Of a DNA stretch of 64,000 nt, positions 43,436 through 51,963 are shown in pieces. Origin of the DNA: an uncultured Oxalobacteraceae bacterium. GTDB lineage: Bacteria > Pseudomonadota > Gammaproteobacteria > Burkholderiales > Burkholderiaceae_D. The notes beneath the pieces were generated by a model. It was given only the letters and a program-made list of their open reading frames with translations, was not told where the DNA came from and made no database searches. How positions within the stretch are numbered: position 1 is the stretch's first letter; each line of letters starts with the position of its first letter. The stretch spans positions 43,346 through 107,345 of the forward strand of contig CAIOYD010000064.1 of NCBI GenBank assembly GCA_903862415.1, written 5' to 3'. The position numbers and the translations under genes are program-made.

Positions 43436-45022
43436 ATGAATTTATCAAAGATGAAAATTGGATTGCGTCTGGGCATAGCCTTCGGACTGGTTTTGTTTTT
43501 TCTGGTGTTGACGATTTTTATTGGTATTAACAACCTTTCGGGCTTAAACACCCGCACCGAAGAATTGGTCAATCAGGATTTTGAAAAGGTGCAGCTTTGC
43601 ACTGATGCTCTGGACAACCTGCGTGGCAGTATTGCCAGGATATTCCAGCTTGTGGCCGTGGAAGATGTCGAGCAGGCCAATACCGCGAGGCAGCGTTTCA
43701 AAAAGAATAGTGACGCCTTTAATGAGGATATCTCCAAGCTCGATAAGCTCTTGCAGCTTGCCGAAGCCAGAGAATTGCTGGTCAAACTGACGGCTTCGCG
43801 CGATCGCTACGACAAAGCCACTGCCAAAGTGATTGCTCTGCTCGACGGTGGTAATCGCCCTGATGCGGCCAAACAGGCGTATGGCGAAGCCTACAAAGAA
43901 TTACATGCCTTTGCCGGCGATGTGCGCAATTTGGTGGATTTGCAAAAGAAAGTGTTTAAAGCCACCGGTGATGAAAGTATTCAGACCTATCATTCTGCAC
44001 GCCTGAAAATGCTTATTCTTGGGCTCATCGCCATTTTGGTGGGTATTGCCAGCGGAGTGATCATTACCCGTTCGATTACCTTGCCGCTGGAGAAGGCCAT
44101 TTTGGTGGCCGAATCGATTACGTCCGGTGATTTGACCCGCCGCATCGATACCCATCGGGAGGATGAAGTGGGACAGTTGATGATTGCACTGTCCAAAATG
44201 AATGGCACGCTGGCGCAGATTGTGACTGAGGTACGCGACAGCACCGAAACCCTTTCGACCGCGTCGGCAGAAATTGCCCAGGGTAATGCTGACCTGTCCA
44301 GCCGGACCGAGGCGCAGGCCGGTTCGCTCGAAGAAACGGCTTCATCGATGGAACAACTCACCAGTACGGTCAAACAAAATGCCGACAATGCCCGACAGGC
44401 CAATATGTTGGCGCAACAGGCTTCTGGTGTGGCTATTAACGGGGGCAATGTGGTCTCCAAAGTGGTGCAAACCATGGGTGAAATTAACAGTTCAGCGAAA
44501 AAAATTGTCGATATTATTTCTGTGATCGACGGAATTGCATTTCAAACCAATATTCTGGCGCTTAATGCTGCCGTGGAAGCCGCCAGAGCCGGTGAACAGG
44601 GGCGGGGGTTCGCTGTGGTCGCCTCCGAAGTCCGCAATCTGGCGCAACGCTCGGCTTCTGCCGCCAGGGAAATCAAGGAACTCATCGGGGCGTCAGTAGA
44701 AAATGTGGAAGTTGGCAGCAAGCTCGTCAATGAGGCGGGTGTCACTATGGATGAAGTCGTCACCAGCATTAAACTGGTGACAGACATCATGGCCGAAATT
44801 ACCGCCGCCAGTCAGGAACAGTCACAGGGAATTGATCAGATTAATCAAGCCATCACCGAGATGGATAATGTCACCCAGCAAAATGCCGCGCTGGTGGAGC
44901 AGGCTTCCGCAGCCGCCTATTCGATGCAGGAACAGACGGCTGGCCTTCTCAAAGTGGTGGGGGTGTTTCAGTTGCAGAGCCAGGAAAACTCAGGCAGAAA
45001 TGAACGGCTCAGAATTTCTTGA
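43436..45022 (+). CDS. methyl-accepting chemotaxis protein
   Basis: A 528-residue chemoreceptor. TM1 spans about residues 10-32, a periplasmic four-helix-bundle (4HB_MCP-like) sensor about 33-188, TM2 about 189-210, then HAMP (ITLPLEKAILVAESITSGDLTRRI) and the signalling hairpin with the tip AFQTNILALNAAVEAARAGEQGRGFAVVASEVRNLAQRSA. There is no C-terminal pentapeptide like NWETF, so it depends on CheR/CheB without a tether. A GAGG site precedes the ATG. Its last 14 bases overlap the 3' end of the convergent gene at 45009-46403. Confidence 0.92.
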   Translation: MNLSKMKIGLRLGIAFGLVLFFLVLTIFIGINNLSGLNTRTEELVNQDFEKVQLCTDALDNLRGSIARIFQLVAVEDVEQANTARQRFKKNSDAFNEDISKLDKLLQLAEARELLVKLTASRDRYDKATAKVIALLDGGNRPDAAKQAYGEAYKELHAFAGDVRNLVDLQKKVFKATGDESIQTYHSARLKMLILGLIAILVGIASGVIITRSITLPLEKAILVAESITSGDLTRRIDTHREDEVGQLMIALSKMNGTLAQIVTEVRDSTETLSTASAEIAQGNADLSSRTEAQAGSLEETASSMEQLTSTVKQNADNARQANMLAQQASGVAINGGNVVSKVVQTMGEINSSAKKIVDIISVIDGIAFQTNILALNAAVEAARAGEQGRGFAVVASEVRNLAQRSASAAREIKELIGASVENVEVGSKLVNEAGVTMDEVVTSIKLVTDIMAEITAASQEQSQGIDQINQAITEMDNVTQQNAALVEQASAAAYSMQEQTAGLLKVVGVFQLQSQENSGRNERLRIS

Positions 45023-46403
45023 ATCTTTGCAGATGCAGGCGGCCATCATCAATTGATGAAACGCTTTTTTCCATTGGAACCAAATTTCTTGGTATTGGAT
45101 CGGGTTGTTGAAATTTTCCCCTTAATATTTCGATGAATTTTACCGCGGGAATTGGCGCTGTTTTCTGTATGGGATCGGCTATGAGTTGTTGTTGGATAGA
45201 TTGAATTTTTTTAAGGGTCGCATTCAACATCTCTGCAAAGTCATCAGCTAACTCTGTCTGATTGGCTGGATTTAATAACTGAGTGCAAACCTGCGTGCAT
45301 TCATCCAATCTGTTTAAAAGCGCTTTGCCCCGCATAGTTTCTTGCAGTGTTTCCAACGATTTTTTCTGCTGCTGTTGATTGAATTGTAAATTGAGGATTT
45401 TTGCATGTAATTTTTGGAATTTTCCATCGCTGCCAATGCGTGGCAATTTAACGATTTTGATTAATTTTTCTTTAATCCGGCAAGTCAGTCGATTAATATC
45501 GTCATTTTTATTTTCGCATTCTGTTTCTGTGAAGTGCAGTGTATATTTCCAGGCTTCTAAAATGGTGGAAAAATCAGCCTTCGTCCTTGCTGAGAAGATG
45601 ATTAACGCATCGGTGATCGCTGAGCGGAAATTGGTGAACGGCGCTAAATCAAACTGTTCCAGTAAGCAGGAATTGTCCGGATTGGTTTTTTGCTCAAACT
45701 GCTGAAGCAGGCTTTCCCAGATTCCGGGTTTGGAATTGTTGATGGCTTGCATCCAAGGCGCAGGAATGGTTAAATCGAAAACCTGAGTTTCTGCTATTAA
45801 AATTCGTTCCAAAAACTGTTTTTTTCTGTCATAAATTTCTCCAGTCAGGGTATCGACATCTCTCATTGGCGTTGCTGTGGAAAATAATTTCACAGGCTTA
45901 TTGCTGGAATCGCTGTATTCCAGAACCATCCGCTGTTCGCCCTGATCCTGAACGTAGTAAGTACTGTTTCCGTCGATGATTTTACTGGTGTTGTGAAATC
46001 TTAAAATATTTTTCTGGATTTGTTGCAGATGGAATTTTTCCAATGTCTGAATGCTGGCGCCGGTATTTTTATTTTCCATGAACACCGTACCGTCTGGCAT
46101 TTCAGTCATGATTACATGTTCAGTGGATAACTGCACGTGTCCATCCACGTCAGTTAATTTTGCGTAGCCGATTTCCTGAATCTGTTGTTCAATCTCAGGA
46201 AATTCACGATTGATTTCATCCAATTTTTTTGCAAAAAAATAATTTAAAAAATCATTCCCAATTTGCTCATTCAAAATTTTTAAGGTTTGACTGATGGCCA
46301 CTAAAAATTGATGTTCTTTGCATAAAAGTTGTCTTTTAATTTGCTCTGATGAGGCTGATGGATGAATTAGTTGAAGGGTCGAAGCGAGTCGTAGGAGCGT
46401 CAT
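45009..46403 (-). CDS. unrecognised 464-aa soluble protein, possible effector
   Basis: I cannot assign a family. The protein is soluble, with no Sec signal or membrane segment; it is rich in Q, N and K, with predicted helical segments at both ends (IQKNILRFHNTSKII; NATLKKIQSIQQQLIADP) and a more beta-like middle (GNSTYYVQDQGEQRMVLEYSDSSNKPVKLFSTATP). Its codons are clearly more A/T-rich than the flanking chemoreceptor and puu genes. In size, composition, solo arrangement and a short STxTP segment it resembles the SopB-like protein at 17543-20179, so a secreted effector is possible, but it lacks the Cys-x5-Arg loop and no chaperone is adjacent. The ATG follows a modest GGAGAAAT. Confidence 0.6.
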   Translation of the reverse strand: MTLLRLASTLQLIHPSASSEQIKRQLLCKEHQFLVAISQTLKILNEQIGNDFLNYFFAKKLDEINREFPEIEQQIQEIGYAKLTDVDGHVQLSTEHVIMTEMPDGTVFMENKNTGASIQTLEKFHLQQIQKNILRFHNTSKIIDGNSTYYVQDQGEQRMVLEYSDSSNKPVKLFSTATPMRDVDTLTGEIYDRKKQFLERILIAETQVFDLTIPAPWMQAINNSKPGIWESLLQQFEQKTNPDNSCLLEQFDLAPFTNFRSAITDALIIFSARTKADFSTILEAWKYTLHFTETECENKNDDINRLTCRIKEKLIKIVKLPRIGSDGKFQKLHAKILNLQFNQQQQKKSLETLQETMRGKALLNRLDECTQVCTQLLNPANQTELADDFAEMLNATLKKIQSIQQQLIADPIQKTAPIPAVKFIEILRGKFQQPDPIPRNLVPMEKSVSSIDDGRLHLQRFKKF

Positions 46404-46707
46404 TTTAATTTCTCCGTGAATACTAAATATGTAATAACGATCACAAAAAATGATGAGTGGAGCACGGGTTTAATTGAGCGTGATTTGGCTGGAATACACA
46501 ATGCCACCAAGCAGGAATTTACTTCAATGCCAGGCGTAAAACTATTGGTGTTTTCCCCAGTAAGTCTGGTCGATGTGGAGCAAGCGGTGTAGTCAGGTTG
46601 GCCGGAAAGTGTGCAAAATGGAAATGAAGAAAATCGGGAACGGAAAGTACAAACGCCGTTATCTTTGCAGTTAACGGCGTTTTTATGGCAGGTAATGCTG
46701 GGAAAAT
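46404..46707. other. intergenic region, 304 bases
   Basis: It lies between the start of the 464-residue gene and the end of the puuB-like gene, both on the minus strand. It holds the puuB terminator (46651-46682) and presumably the promoter of the 464-residue gene in its A/T-rich left part. A short plus-strand frame from 46611 is not supported. Confidence 0.4.
46651..46682. terminator. hairpin terminator after puuB-like gene
   Basis: AAACGCCGTTA (46651-46661) pairs perfectly with TAACGGCGTTT (46672-46682), with a 10-base loop and T-rich sequence on both sides, 26 bases beyond the puuB stop. Confidence 0.75.
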
Positions 46708-47991
46708 TTACACGCCCAGACGGTCACGCAAATCATACCAGGCAGCACCCATGGCAGTTAATGGTACACGGAACAGCCGTCCACCCGGGAAGGGGTAGTG
46801 CGGCAGGCGTTCGAAAGCTGAAAAACGTTCTGCCTGACCGCGGATGGCTTCGGCCAGTAAGCGACCGATCAGATGGGTGAAAGTAATGCCGTGACCAGAA
46901 CATCCCTGCGAATAATAAATATTGTCGGTCAGTTTGCCGACTTCCGGCATGCGAGACAGGGTGAGCAGAAAATTACCGGTCCAGCCATAATCAATCTTGA
47001 CATTTTTCAGTTGCGGAAAGACTTTGCACATGTTTGGGCGCAAGATCGATTCAATATGCGCCGGATCACGTGCGCCGTAAATCACGCCGCCGCCAAAAAT
47101 CAGGCGTTTGTCGCCTGACAGACGATAGTAGTCGAGCAGGAAATTATTGTCTTCGACGCAGTAATCGGAAGGAATCAATTCATCCGCCAATTTGCCCAGT
47201 GGCTCGGTGGTGATCACCTGAGTGCCACATGGCATGGCCATTTTGGCTAACTTGGGTTCCAGATCGCCGATGTAGGCATTGCAGGCCACAATGACAAATT
47301 TCGCTTTGACCTGGCCACCGGCGGTATGCACTACCGGATTGGTCCCACGATCAATTTTAAGGACGGCGCTATTTTCATAAATCACGCCACCATTTTGCTC
47401 AACAGCGGCGGCTTCGCCCAGAGTTAAATTGAGTGGATGGAAGTGACCACCGGATTTATCCACCAGAATTGCCTGATAGCGTTTGGTGTTGACCACCTGT
47501 TCGATATTGCTGGCACCTTCAATTAGTGTCAGATCCTGATTGCCCCATTTTTCCCACAGAGCTTTTTGCTCTTCCAGCGCTTTGACTTTTTTCTTGGTCA
47601 GCGCGGCATACACGCCACCATTTTTTAAATCACAGGCTATGTTGTACTTGGCAATGCGCTCGCGGATGATCTTGGCACCTTCGAACATCATTTCCGCCAG
47701 TGGGCGCGCCTGTTCTTTGCCATAACTGGCTTCAATCACATCAATATCGCGAGAATAGCTGTGCACAATCTGGCCGCCATTGCGTCCGGATGCGCCCCAG
47801 CCGACTTTGGCCTGTTCCAGAATAACGACCTTAAATCCGGCTTCGGCCAGATGCAGACCGGCACTCAGGCCGGTATAGCCCGCACCGATAATACAGACGT
47901 CGGTTTCGACGCTGCCGCGCAGTACCGGACGATCTGGCGTCGGGTGGGCAGAGTCAGCGTAATAAGAGGGGGCATGCGCAATGGAGGACAT
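46708..47991 (-). CDS. puuB: FAD oxidoreductase, gamma-glutamylputrescine oxidase-like
   Basis: A 427-residue D-amino-acid-oxidase-like flavoprotein. The Rossmann signature is DVCIIGAGYTGLSAGLHLAEAGFKVVILE, followed by GWGASGRNGGQI, then KAKFVIVACNAYIGDL and SQGCSGHGITFTHLIGRLLAEAI near the C-terminus. This combination is typical of PuuB/OrdL, which oxidises gamma-glutamylputrescine to the aldehyde. I start at ATG 47991 (MSSIAHAPSYYADSA), the usual N-terminus; the frame extends 19 codons further without support. It is last of three minus-strand genes, after a class I amidotransferase and puuD. Related polyamine or amino-acid oxidases are alternatives. Confidence 0.85.
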   Translation of the reverse strand: MSSIAHAPSYYADSAHPTPDRPVLRGSVETDVCIIGAGYTGLSAGLHLAEAGFKVVILEQAKVGWGASGRNGGQIVHSYSRDIDVIEASYGKEQARPLAEMMFEGAKIIRERIAKYNIACDLKNGGVYAALTKKKVKALEEQKALWEKWGNQDLTLIEGASNIEQVVNTKRYQAILVDKSGGHFHPLNLTLGEAAAVEQNGGVIYENSAVLKIDRGTNPVVHTAGGQVKAKFVIVACNAYIGDLEPKLAKMAMPCGTQVITTEPLGKLADELIPSDYCVEDNNFLLDYYRLSGDKRLIFGGGVIYGARDPAHIESILRPNMCKVFPQLKNVKIDYGWTGNFLLTLSRMPEVGKLTDNIYYSQGCSGHGITFTHLIGRLLAEAIRGQAERFSAFERLPHYPFPGGRLFRVPLTAMGAAWYDLRDRLGV

Positions 47992-48081
47992 AAAACACCT
48001 AAGGATAAATGGAGAGTTGCTGTCATTCTCCCCGGAGCATCTGATCACTGCCGACAGGGGCAGGTTAATAAATTTGGGAAC

Positions 48082-48804
48082 TTACATCAATCCTGGCAGG
48101 GAGCGTATCCAGCGGCTGTAAATGATGTGTGCCATGGCATTGCTGGCTGGTATGCGTTCAGGCAGTGTCTCCACTATCGAAGCAGATGACTGCACGCTGG
48201 CTAACTGCGCGAGTGCCTCGATATCGTCTTTTTCATGGATGGCCCAATGGCGCACTTTGTCGGCCTTGACTTCGCAATGAAACTGCATGCCGATATGTTT
48301 ATCACCCAGTACAAAGGCTTGATTGGTGCAAAACGGATTGCTGGCAATTAGGGTTGCTCCTTCAGGAAGGCTGAAGGTTTCGTTATGCCATTGAAAAATC
48401 GGAAAATGCACATGACCGCCAAACCACTCATCGGCATGTTGCTTGCTGTTGACCTGAATCGGGTTCCAACCGATTTCTGTCATCGGCGCGGATGTCACCG
48501 TGCCACCCAGTGCGGTGCTGATTAATTGCGCACCCAGACAGTGGCCGATGACGGGAATATCGGCCGCGATGGCTAGTCTGACGAGCTCTTTTTCAGCGCG
48601 CAAAAATGGAAAGTTGCTTTCATCATTGACACTCATCGGACCGCCGAGCAGGCAGCAACCCGAATACGCCAGCACGGATGTTGGCACGGCATCACCTGCA
48701 TACATGTGGCGGACTTCAAACGGAATGCCTTGTTCGCTGAGAAAATCGGCGAAATAATCTGGCGTATCCAGATTGACCTGCTGAATAATTAATACGGGTT
48801 TCAT
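48082..48804 (-). CDS. class I glutamine amidotransferase
   Basis: A 240-residue GATase1-domain protein. The nucleophile is in VIGHCLGAQLISTALGG and the His partner in GMQFHCEVK, where the usual HPE is replaced by HCE. I start at ATG 48804 (MKPVLIIQQV), which removes 22 unlikely residues and leaves only four bases to puuD upstream. It resembles the stand-alone GMP-synthase-like amidotransferases often found beside polyamine or glutamate metabolism genes. In this cluster it may hydrolyse a gamma-glutamyl compound; that is inference from position. Confidence 0.82.
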   Translation of the reverse strand: MKPVLIIQQVNLDTPDYFADFLSEQGIPFEVRHMYAGDAVPTSVLAYSGCCLLGGPMSVNDESNFPFLRAEKELVRLAIAADIPVIGHCLGAQLISTALGGTVTSAPMTEIGWNPIQVNSKQHADEWFGGHVHFPIFQWHNETFSLPEGATLIASNPFCTNQAFVLGDKHIGMQFHCEVKADKVRHWAIHEKDDIEALAQLASVQSSASIVETLPERIPASNAMAHIIYSRWIRSLPGLM

Positions 48805-48808
48805 GTGT

Positions 48809-49609
48809 TCAGATTGAGCGTTGCAGACGCTGTTCGGCTTGCACCCGACAGGCGTAACCGAAAGCTTCAAACATTTTTACCGAATGCGGGTTTTGTGCTG
48901 CTTTCCATTCTGGATGCCATTGCACAGCCAGAGTAAATTGACTGAATTCAGGCAAATAAAATGCTTCGATACAGCCATCCTGCGCATAGGCCAGTGGTTG
49001 TACACCTTTGCCGAGGGTTTTAATGCCTTGTCCGTGCAGGGAATTGACGTTGATTTCTTCGCAGCCCAGCAGTTTGGCCAGCCAGTTGTTGGGAGTGATG
49101 TGAATAGCATGGGCATCGGCATATTGCTGTTCTACCGGAGCGTCGCCGTTTTCACGGTGGTCATTCATGCCGGGAACGGCATATAATTTTTGATGCAGAT
49201 CACCACCCAGCGCCACATTAATTTCCTGCATGCCGCGACAAATGGCAAATACCGGCAGACCCATGTGGAGTGCGGCGTGTATCAGAGGTAAATCAAATTG
49301 GTCACGATAAATGTCTTGCTGCTTTTCTGGCGTCAGGTTTTCCTGACGATACAGGCTGGGGTCAATATTGCTGCCGGCACCGGTCAGATAAACCCCATCC
49401 ACCATCGATAAATACTGTTCGATATCATCGCCGCCAAAGCAGGTTGGGGCAAGTAGCGGGACACAACCGGCATGTTCTACCAAAGGCCGGATATACTTGG
49501 TGGTCATGACTTGATAATCGTGCCCTTTGCGCTCCTGCGCGCCCATCGACATTAAAACAACTGGTTTGCGTCTCATAGTTAATTCTGTTTGCATATTTTT
49601 ATTCAACAT
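48809..49609 (-). CDS. puuD: gamma-glutamyl-gamma-aminobutyrate hydrolase (peptidase C26)
   Basis: A 266-residue class I amidotransferase-like hydrolase of the PuuD type. Features: GHDYQVMTTKYIRPLVEHAG, GVYLTGAGSNIDPSLY, the nucleophile in FAICRGMQEINVALGG, SLHGQGIKTLGKG, and the catalytic pair in AVQWHPEW. PuuD releases GABA from gamma-glutamyl-GABA in the putrescine utilisation pathway. It is first in a minus-strand cluster with a second amidotransferase and puuB; puuA (ligase) and puuC (dehydrogenase) are not in the window. CAGGG precedes ATG 49609; ATG 49576 would also work. Confidence 0.88.
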   Translation of the reverse strand: MLNKNMQTELTMRRKPVVLMSMGAQERKGHDYQVMTTKYIRPLVEHAGCVPLLAPTCFGGDDIEQYLSMVDGVYLTGAGSNIDPSLYRQENLTPEKQQDIYRDQFDLPLIHAALHMGLPVFAICRGMQEINVALGGDLHQKLYAVPGMNDHRENGDAPVEQQYADAHAIHITPNNWLAKLLGCEEINVNSLHGQGIKTLGKGVQPLAYAQDGCIEAFYLPEFSQFTLAVQWHPEWKAAQNPHSVKMFEAFGYACRVQAEQRLQRSI

Positions 49610-50120
49610 ACATTACCCTGGTTTAGGCGGATAACCGCCACCACTAAAATGATAGTGCTGGTCTCCTGATATAGGACGGGATTTGTTTTAATAAGTGATG
49701 GGCGGACTGGATCTGTTCAGACCACTTTTCACCCTGTTTCCCGTGCAGCGACGTGTTTATTCGACTGCAGAGCTAGCTTACCCAAGCGGCATGGCCTTAA
49801 CAAACCCAGTTTGCGCAAGTTTAGTTGCCAATTTTTGCCAGCTTGGCAGAAATTGCTAAAACAAAGTTGTGATCGCTATTATTGTTTTCGATAACTTTGT
49901 TCGGTTTAGAAGGTTTTTTCTAATGCCTGCACTATGTCAGTACAGAATGGCAGAAGTGGGCTGCAAGCAGATGCAACAGATGGAAAAATTAACTTTACAA
50001 ATCAAATCCCTGATTGTTATATTGAATTGACGAATGAATGTGCCCTTTGCAATTTATCTACGTATATAAATATAACGGAGCAGGCAATGACCTGTAATCC
50101 GACTTTGGATGGAGAAGACA
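49610..50120. other. divergent intergenic region, about 510 bases
   Basis: It holds the promoters of the puuD cluster (minus) and of the cytochrome cluster (plus). It is A/T-rich near 49850-49920 and 50010-50080. A 35-codon frame from 49924 and a longer one from 49934 lack ribosome-binding sites and recognisable content. No confident promoter or RNA gene is seen. Confidence 0.35.
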
Positions 50121-50789
50121 ATGCTGTTGCCTACGGTAGTAATAAGATCCTGCCCGAACGGGTTCTCTGCGTCAGTAAAATTTATTGCTGTTTTTGCACT
50201 GTTTTGGAGTGTGGCTTTTTCCGTTGCTGCGGCTGATGGTAAAGCGATTTTTTCCGCCAACTGCATCGCCTGTCATGGCAGCAAAGGTGAGGGCAACGCC
50301 CAACTCGGTGCTCCCAATATCGGCGGCATGGAAGCCAGTTATCTGGCGCGCCAGTTAGCCAATTTTTCTTCCGGCATACGTGGCTCTGCAGCTAACGATA
50401 ATTATGGTGCGCAAATGCGTGCAGTGGTGGCGGTGTTGAAAACCGACGCTGACCGGACGGCGGTCGCCAATTATGTTGCCGGTATGCCGCGCGCAGTCAG
50501 CAAAAACGTCATCAAGGCCGATCTGGCCAATGGCAGCACCCAGTTTAATGCCGTGTGCAGCTCCTGTCATGGCAGTCATGCACAAGGTAATCAGCAAATG
50601 GGCGCGCCGAGTTTGCTTGGCACCGATCCTCAGTATGTGGAACGTCAGATTCTGGCCTTCCGCACTGGCTTGCGTGGTGTCAAACCCGAAGATAAAACCG
50701 GTGCGCTCATGCGGGTAGGTGCGAACATGCTGCCGGATGTGAAAAGTGCCCACGATGTGGCGGCATACATCACCACGATAAAGCCCTGA
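50121..50789 (+). CDS. diheme cytochrome c (c4-like)
   Basis: About 222 residues: a signal peptide (hydrophobic core KFIAVFALFWSVAFSVAAA, residues 20-38) and two class-I cytochrome c domains, with haem motifs CIACH (residues 48-52) and CSSCH (about 145-149), each followed by a methionine-containing segment (GGMEASYLARQL; QMGAPSLLG, MRVGANMLPD). This tandem layout is that of cytochrome c4-type periplasmic electron carriers. I prefer ATG 50121, preceded by GGAGAA, to ATG 50109. The next gene, a diheme peroxidase-like protein, starts four bases after its stop, so they are cotranscribed and the carrier probably passes electrons to or from it. Confidence 0.87.
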   Translation: MLLPTVVIRSCPNGFSASVKFIAVFALFWSVAFSVAAADGKAIFSANCIACHGSKGEGNAQLGAPNIGGMEASYLARQLANFSSGIRGSAANDNYGAQMRAVVAVLKTDADRTAVANYVAGMPRAVSKNVIKADLANGSTQFNAVCSSCHGSHAQGNQQMGAPSLLGTDPQYVERQILAFRTGLRGVKPEDKTGALMRVGANMLPDVKSAHDVAAYITTIKP

Positions 50790-50793
50790 TCCG

Positions 50794-51936
50794 ATGCGCG
50801 CTTTATCGTTAATATTTCTCTGCCTGCTTTCATTGACTGCCAGGGCGGGAGAATTTCAGCTATCCAGCCAGTGTCCGGCCAGTTTTGAAAAACGCGATGG
50901 TCACTGCAAACTGGTTTCTCAGTACACCCCGTATACCTCTTTGCAAAATGTTGGCGTGGGCGGTTTAAAAACCGGTTTGCCTGCTTTGCGTGATGGTTTT
51001 TCGGCCGAAGAAATCGATTTGGGCCGCTTCCTGTTTTTTGATCCGGTATTGTCCGGCAATGGTAAGCAATCCTGTGCCAGTTGTCATAATCCCGACAAGG
51101 GTTTTGCTGACGGCCGGGCACTGAGCCTGGGTGCTACAGGCAAGTTAACGGCCCGCAGTGCCCCGAGCTTATGGAATGCCGGTTTCCTGAAACGGTTTTT
51201 CTGGGATGGCCGTGCCGCCACATTGGAAGAGCAGATGAAGGGGCCGCTATACAGCCCGATAGAAATGGGCTCTTCGCCGGAAAAAATTCTCTCCAGTTTG
51301 AATGCCAATAAAGAATATCAGCGTCTGTTTGCAGTCGCTTATCCTGCGAATCAAGCTAATCAGACTATCCGGATTGATCAGGTCTACAGTGCCATTGCCG
51401 CGTTTGAATCTTCGCTGATTTCTTTAAATAGTCGCTACGATTTATACGCCCACGGCTTTGCTGATGCGTTGAGCAAGCCTGAAATCGAAGGTTTGAACGT
51501 GTTCCGTTCATTTGTGGCACGCTGTGCTGAGTGCCATACGCCACCGTTGTTTACCAATCAACAGATTGCCGTGATTGGCACCCCTGATCCTGCAGGAGCT
51601 GGCTTTGATATTGGTGCAGGCTCATACAGCAGTGAGCCGCATCTGCGTGGTGGATTTAAAGTGCCCAGTCTGCGTAATGTCGATTTGACCGCACCGTATA
51701 TGCATTCTGGCCGGTTTACCACCTTACATGATGTCGTCAGTTTTTATAATGAAGGTCGCGGGCACGCGGTGCCAAAGAATGAAAAATTGATTTTGCATTG
51801 GCATATCCATGAACCTAAACTGACCAATGCGGAACTCGACCGGGTGGTAGATTTTTTGAAAACCCTAACGGATGAATCCTTCAAGCCACAGCGGCCAAAG
51901 AATGTTCCATCAGGATTAGCAGTACCTTTGAAGTAA
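50794..51936 (+). CDS. diheme cytochrome c peroxidase / MauG-like protein
   Basis: A 380-residue exported protein (signal peptide MRALSLIFLCLLSLTARAG) of the bacterial CcP/MauG family. Two haem-attachment motifs are present: CASCH (about residue 93) in GKQSCASCHNPDKGFADGR and CAECH (about 248). Other family blocks are DLGRFLFFDPVLSGNG, APSLWNAGFLKRFFWDGRA, and LRGGFKVPSLRNVDLTAPYMHSGRF. An extra N-terminal segment has two cysteines (SSQCPASFEKRDGHC). Members either reduce peroxide or, like MauG, use bis-Fe(IV) haem to modify a protein substrate. Position between a c4-like carrier and a beta-helix/cytochrome fusion suggests a dedicated oxidation system, possibly acting on the beta-helix protein. 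Confidence 0.87.
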   Translation: MRALSLIFLCLLSLTARAGEFQLSSQCPASFEKRDGHCKLVSQYTPYTSLQNVGVGGLKTGLPALRDGFSAEEIDLGRFLFFDPVLSGNGKQSCASCHNPDKGFADGRALSLGATGKLTARSAPSLWNAGFLKRFFWDGRAATLEEQMKGPLYSPIEMGSSPEKILSSLNANKEYQRLFAVAYPANQANQTIRIDQVYSAIAAFESSLISLNSRYDLYAHGFADALSKPEIEGLNVFRSFVARCAECHTPPLFTNQQIAVIGTPDPAGAGFDIGAGSYSSEPHLRGGFKVPSLRNVDLTAPYMHSGRFTTLHDVVSFYNEGRGHAVPKNEKLILHWHIHEPKLTNAELDRVVDFLKTLTDESFKPQRPKNVPSGLAVPLK

Positions 51937-51963
51937 CTAAAATAAAATGACACAGGAGATGAT

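Noticed and set aside
49924..50030. Short peptide frame before the cytochrome genes, considered as a MauG/RiPP-like precursor
   Set aside because: No ribosome-binding site, no Glu-x3-Tyr or other precursor motif, and no maturase nearby.
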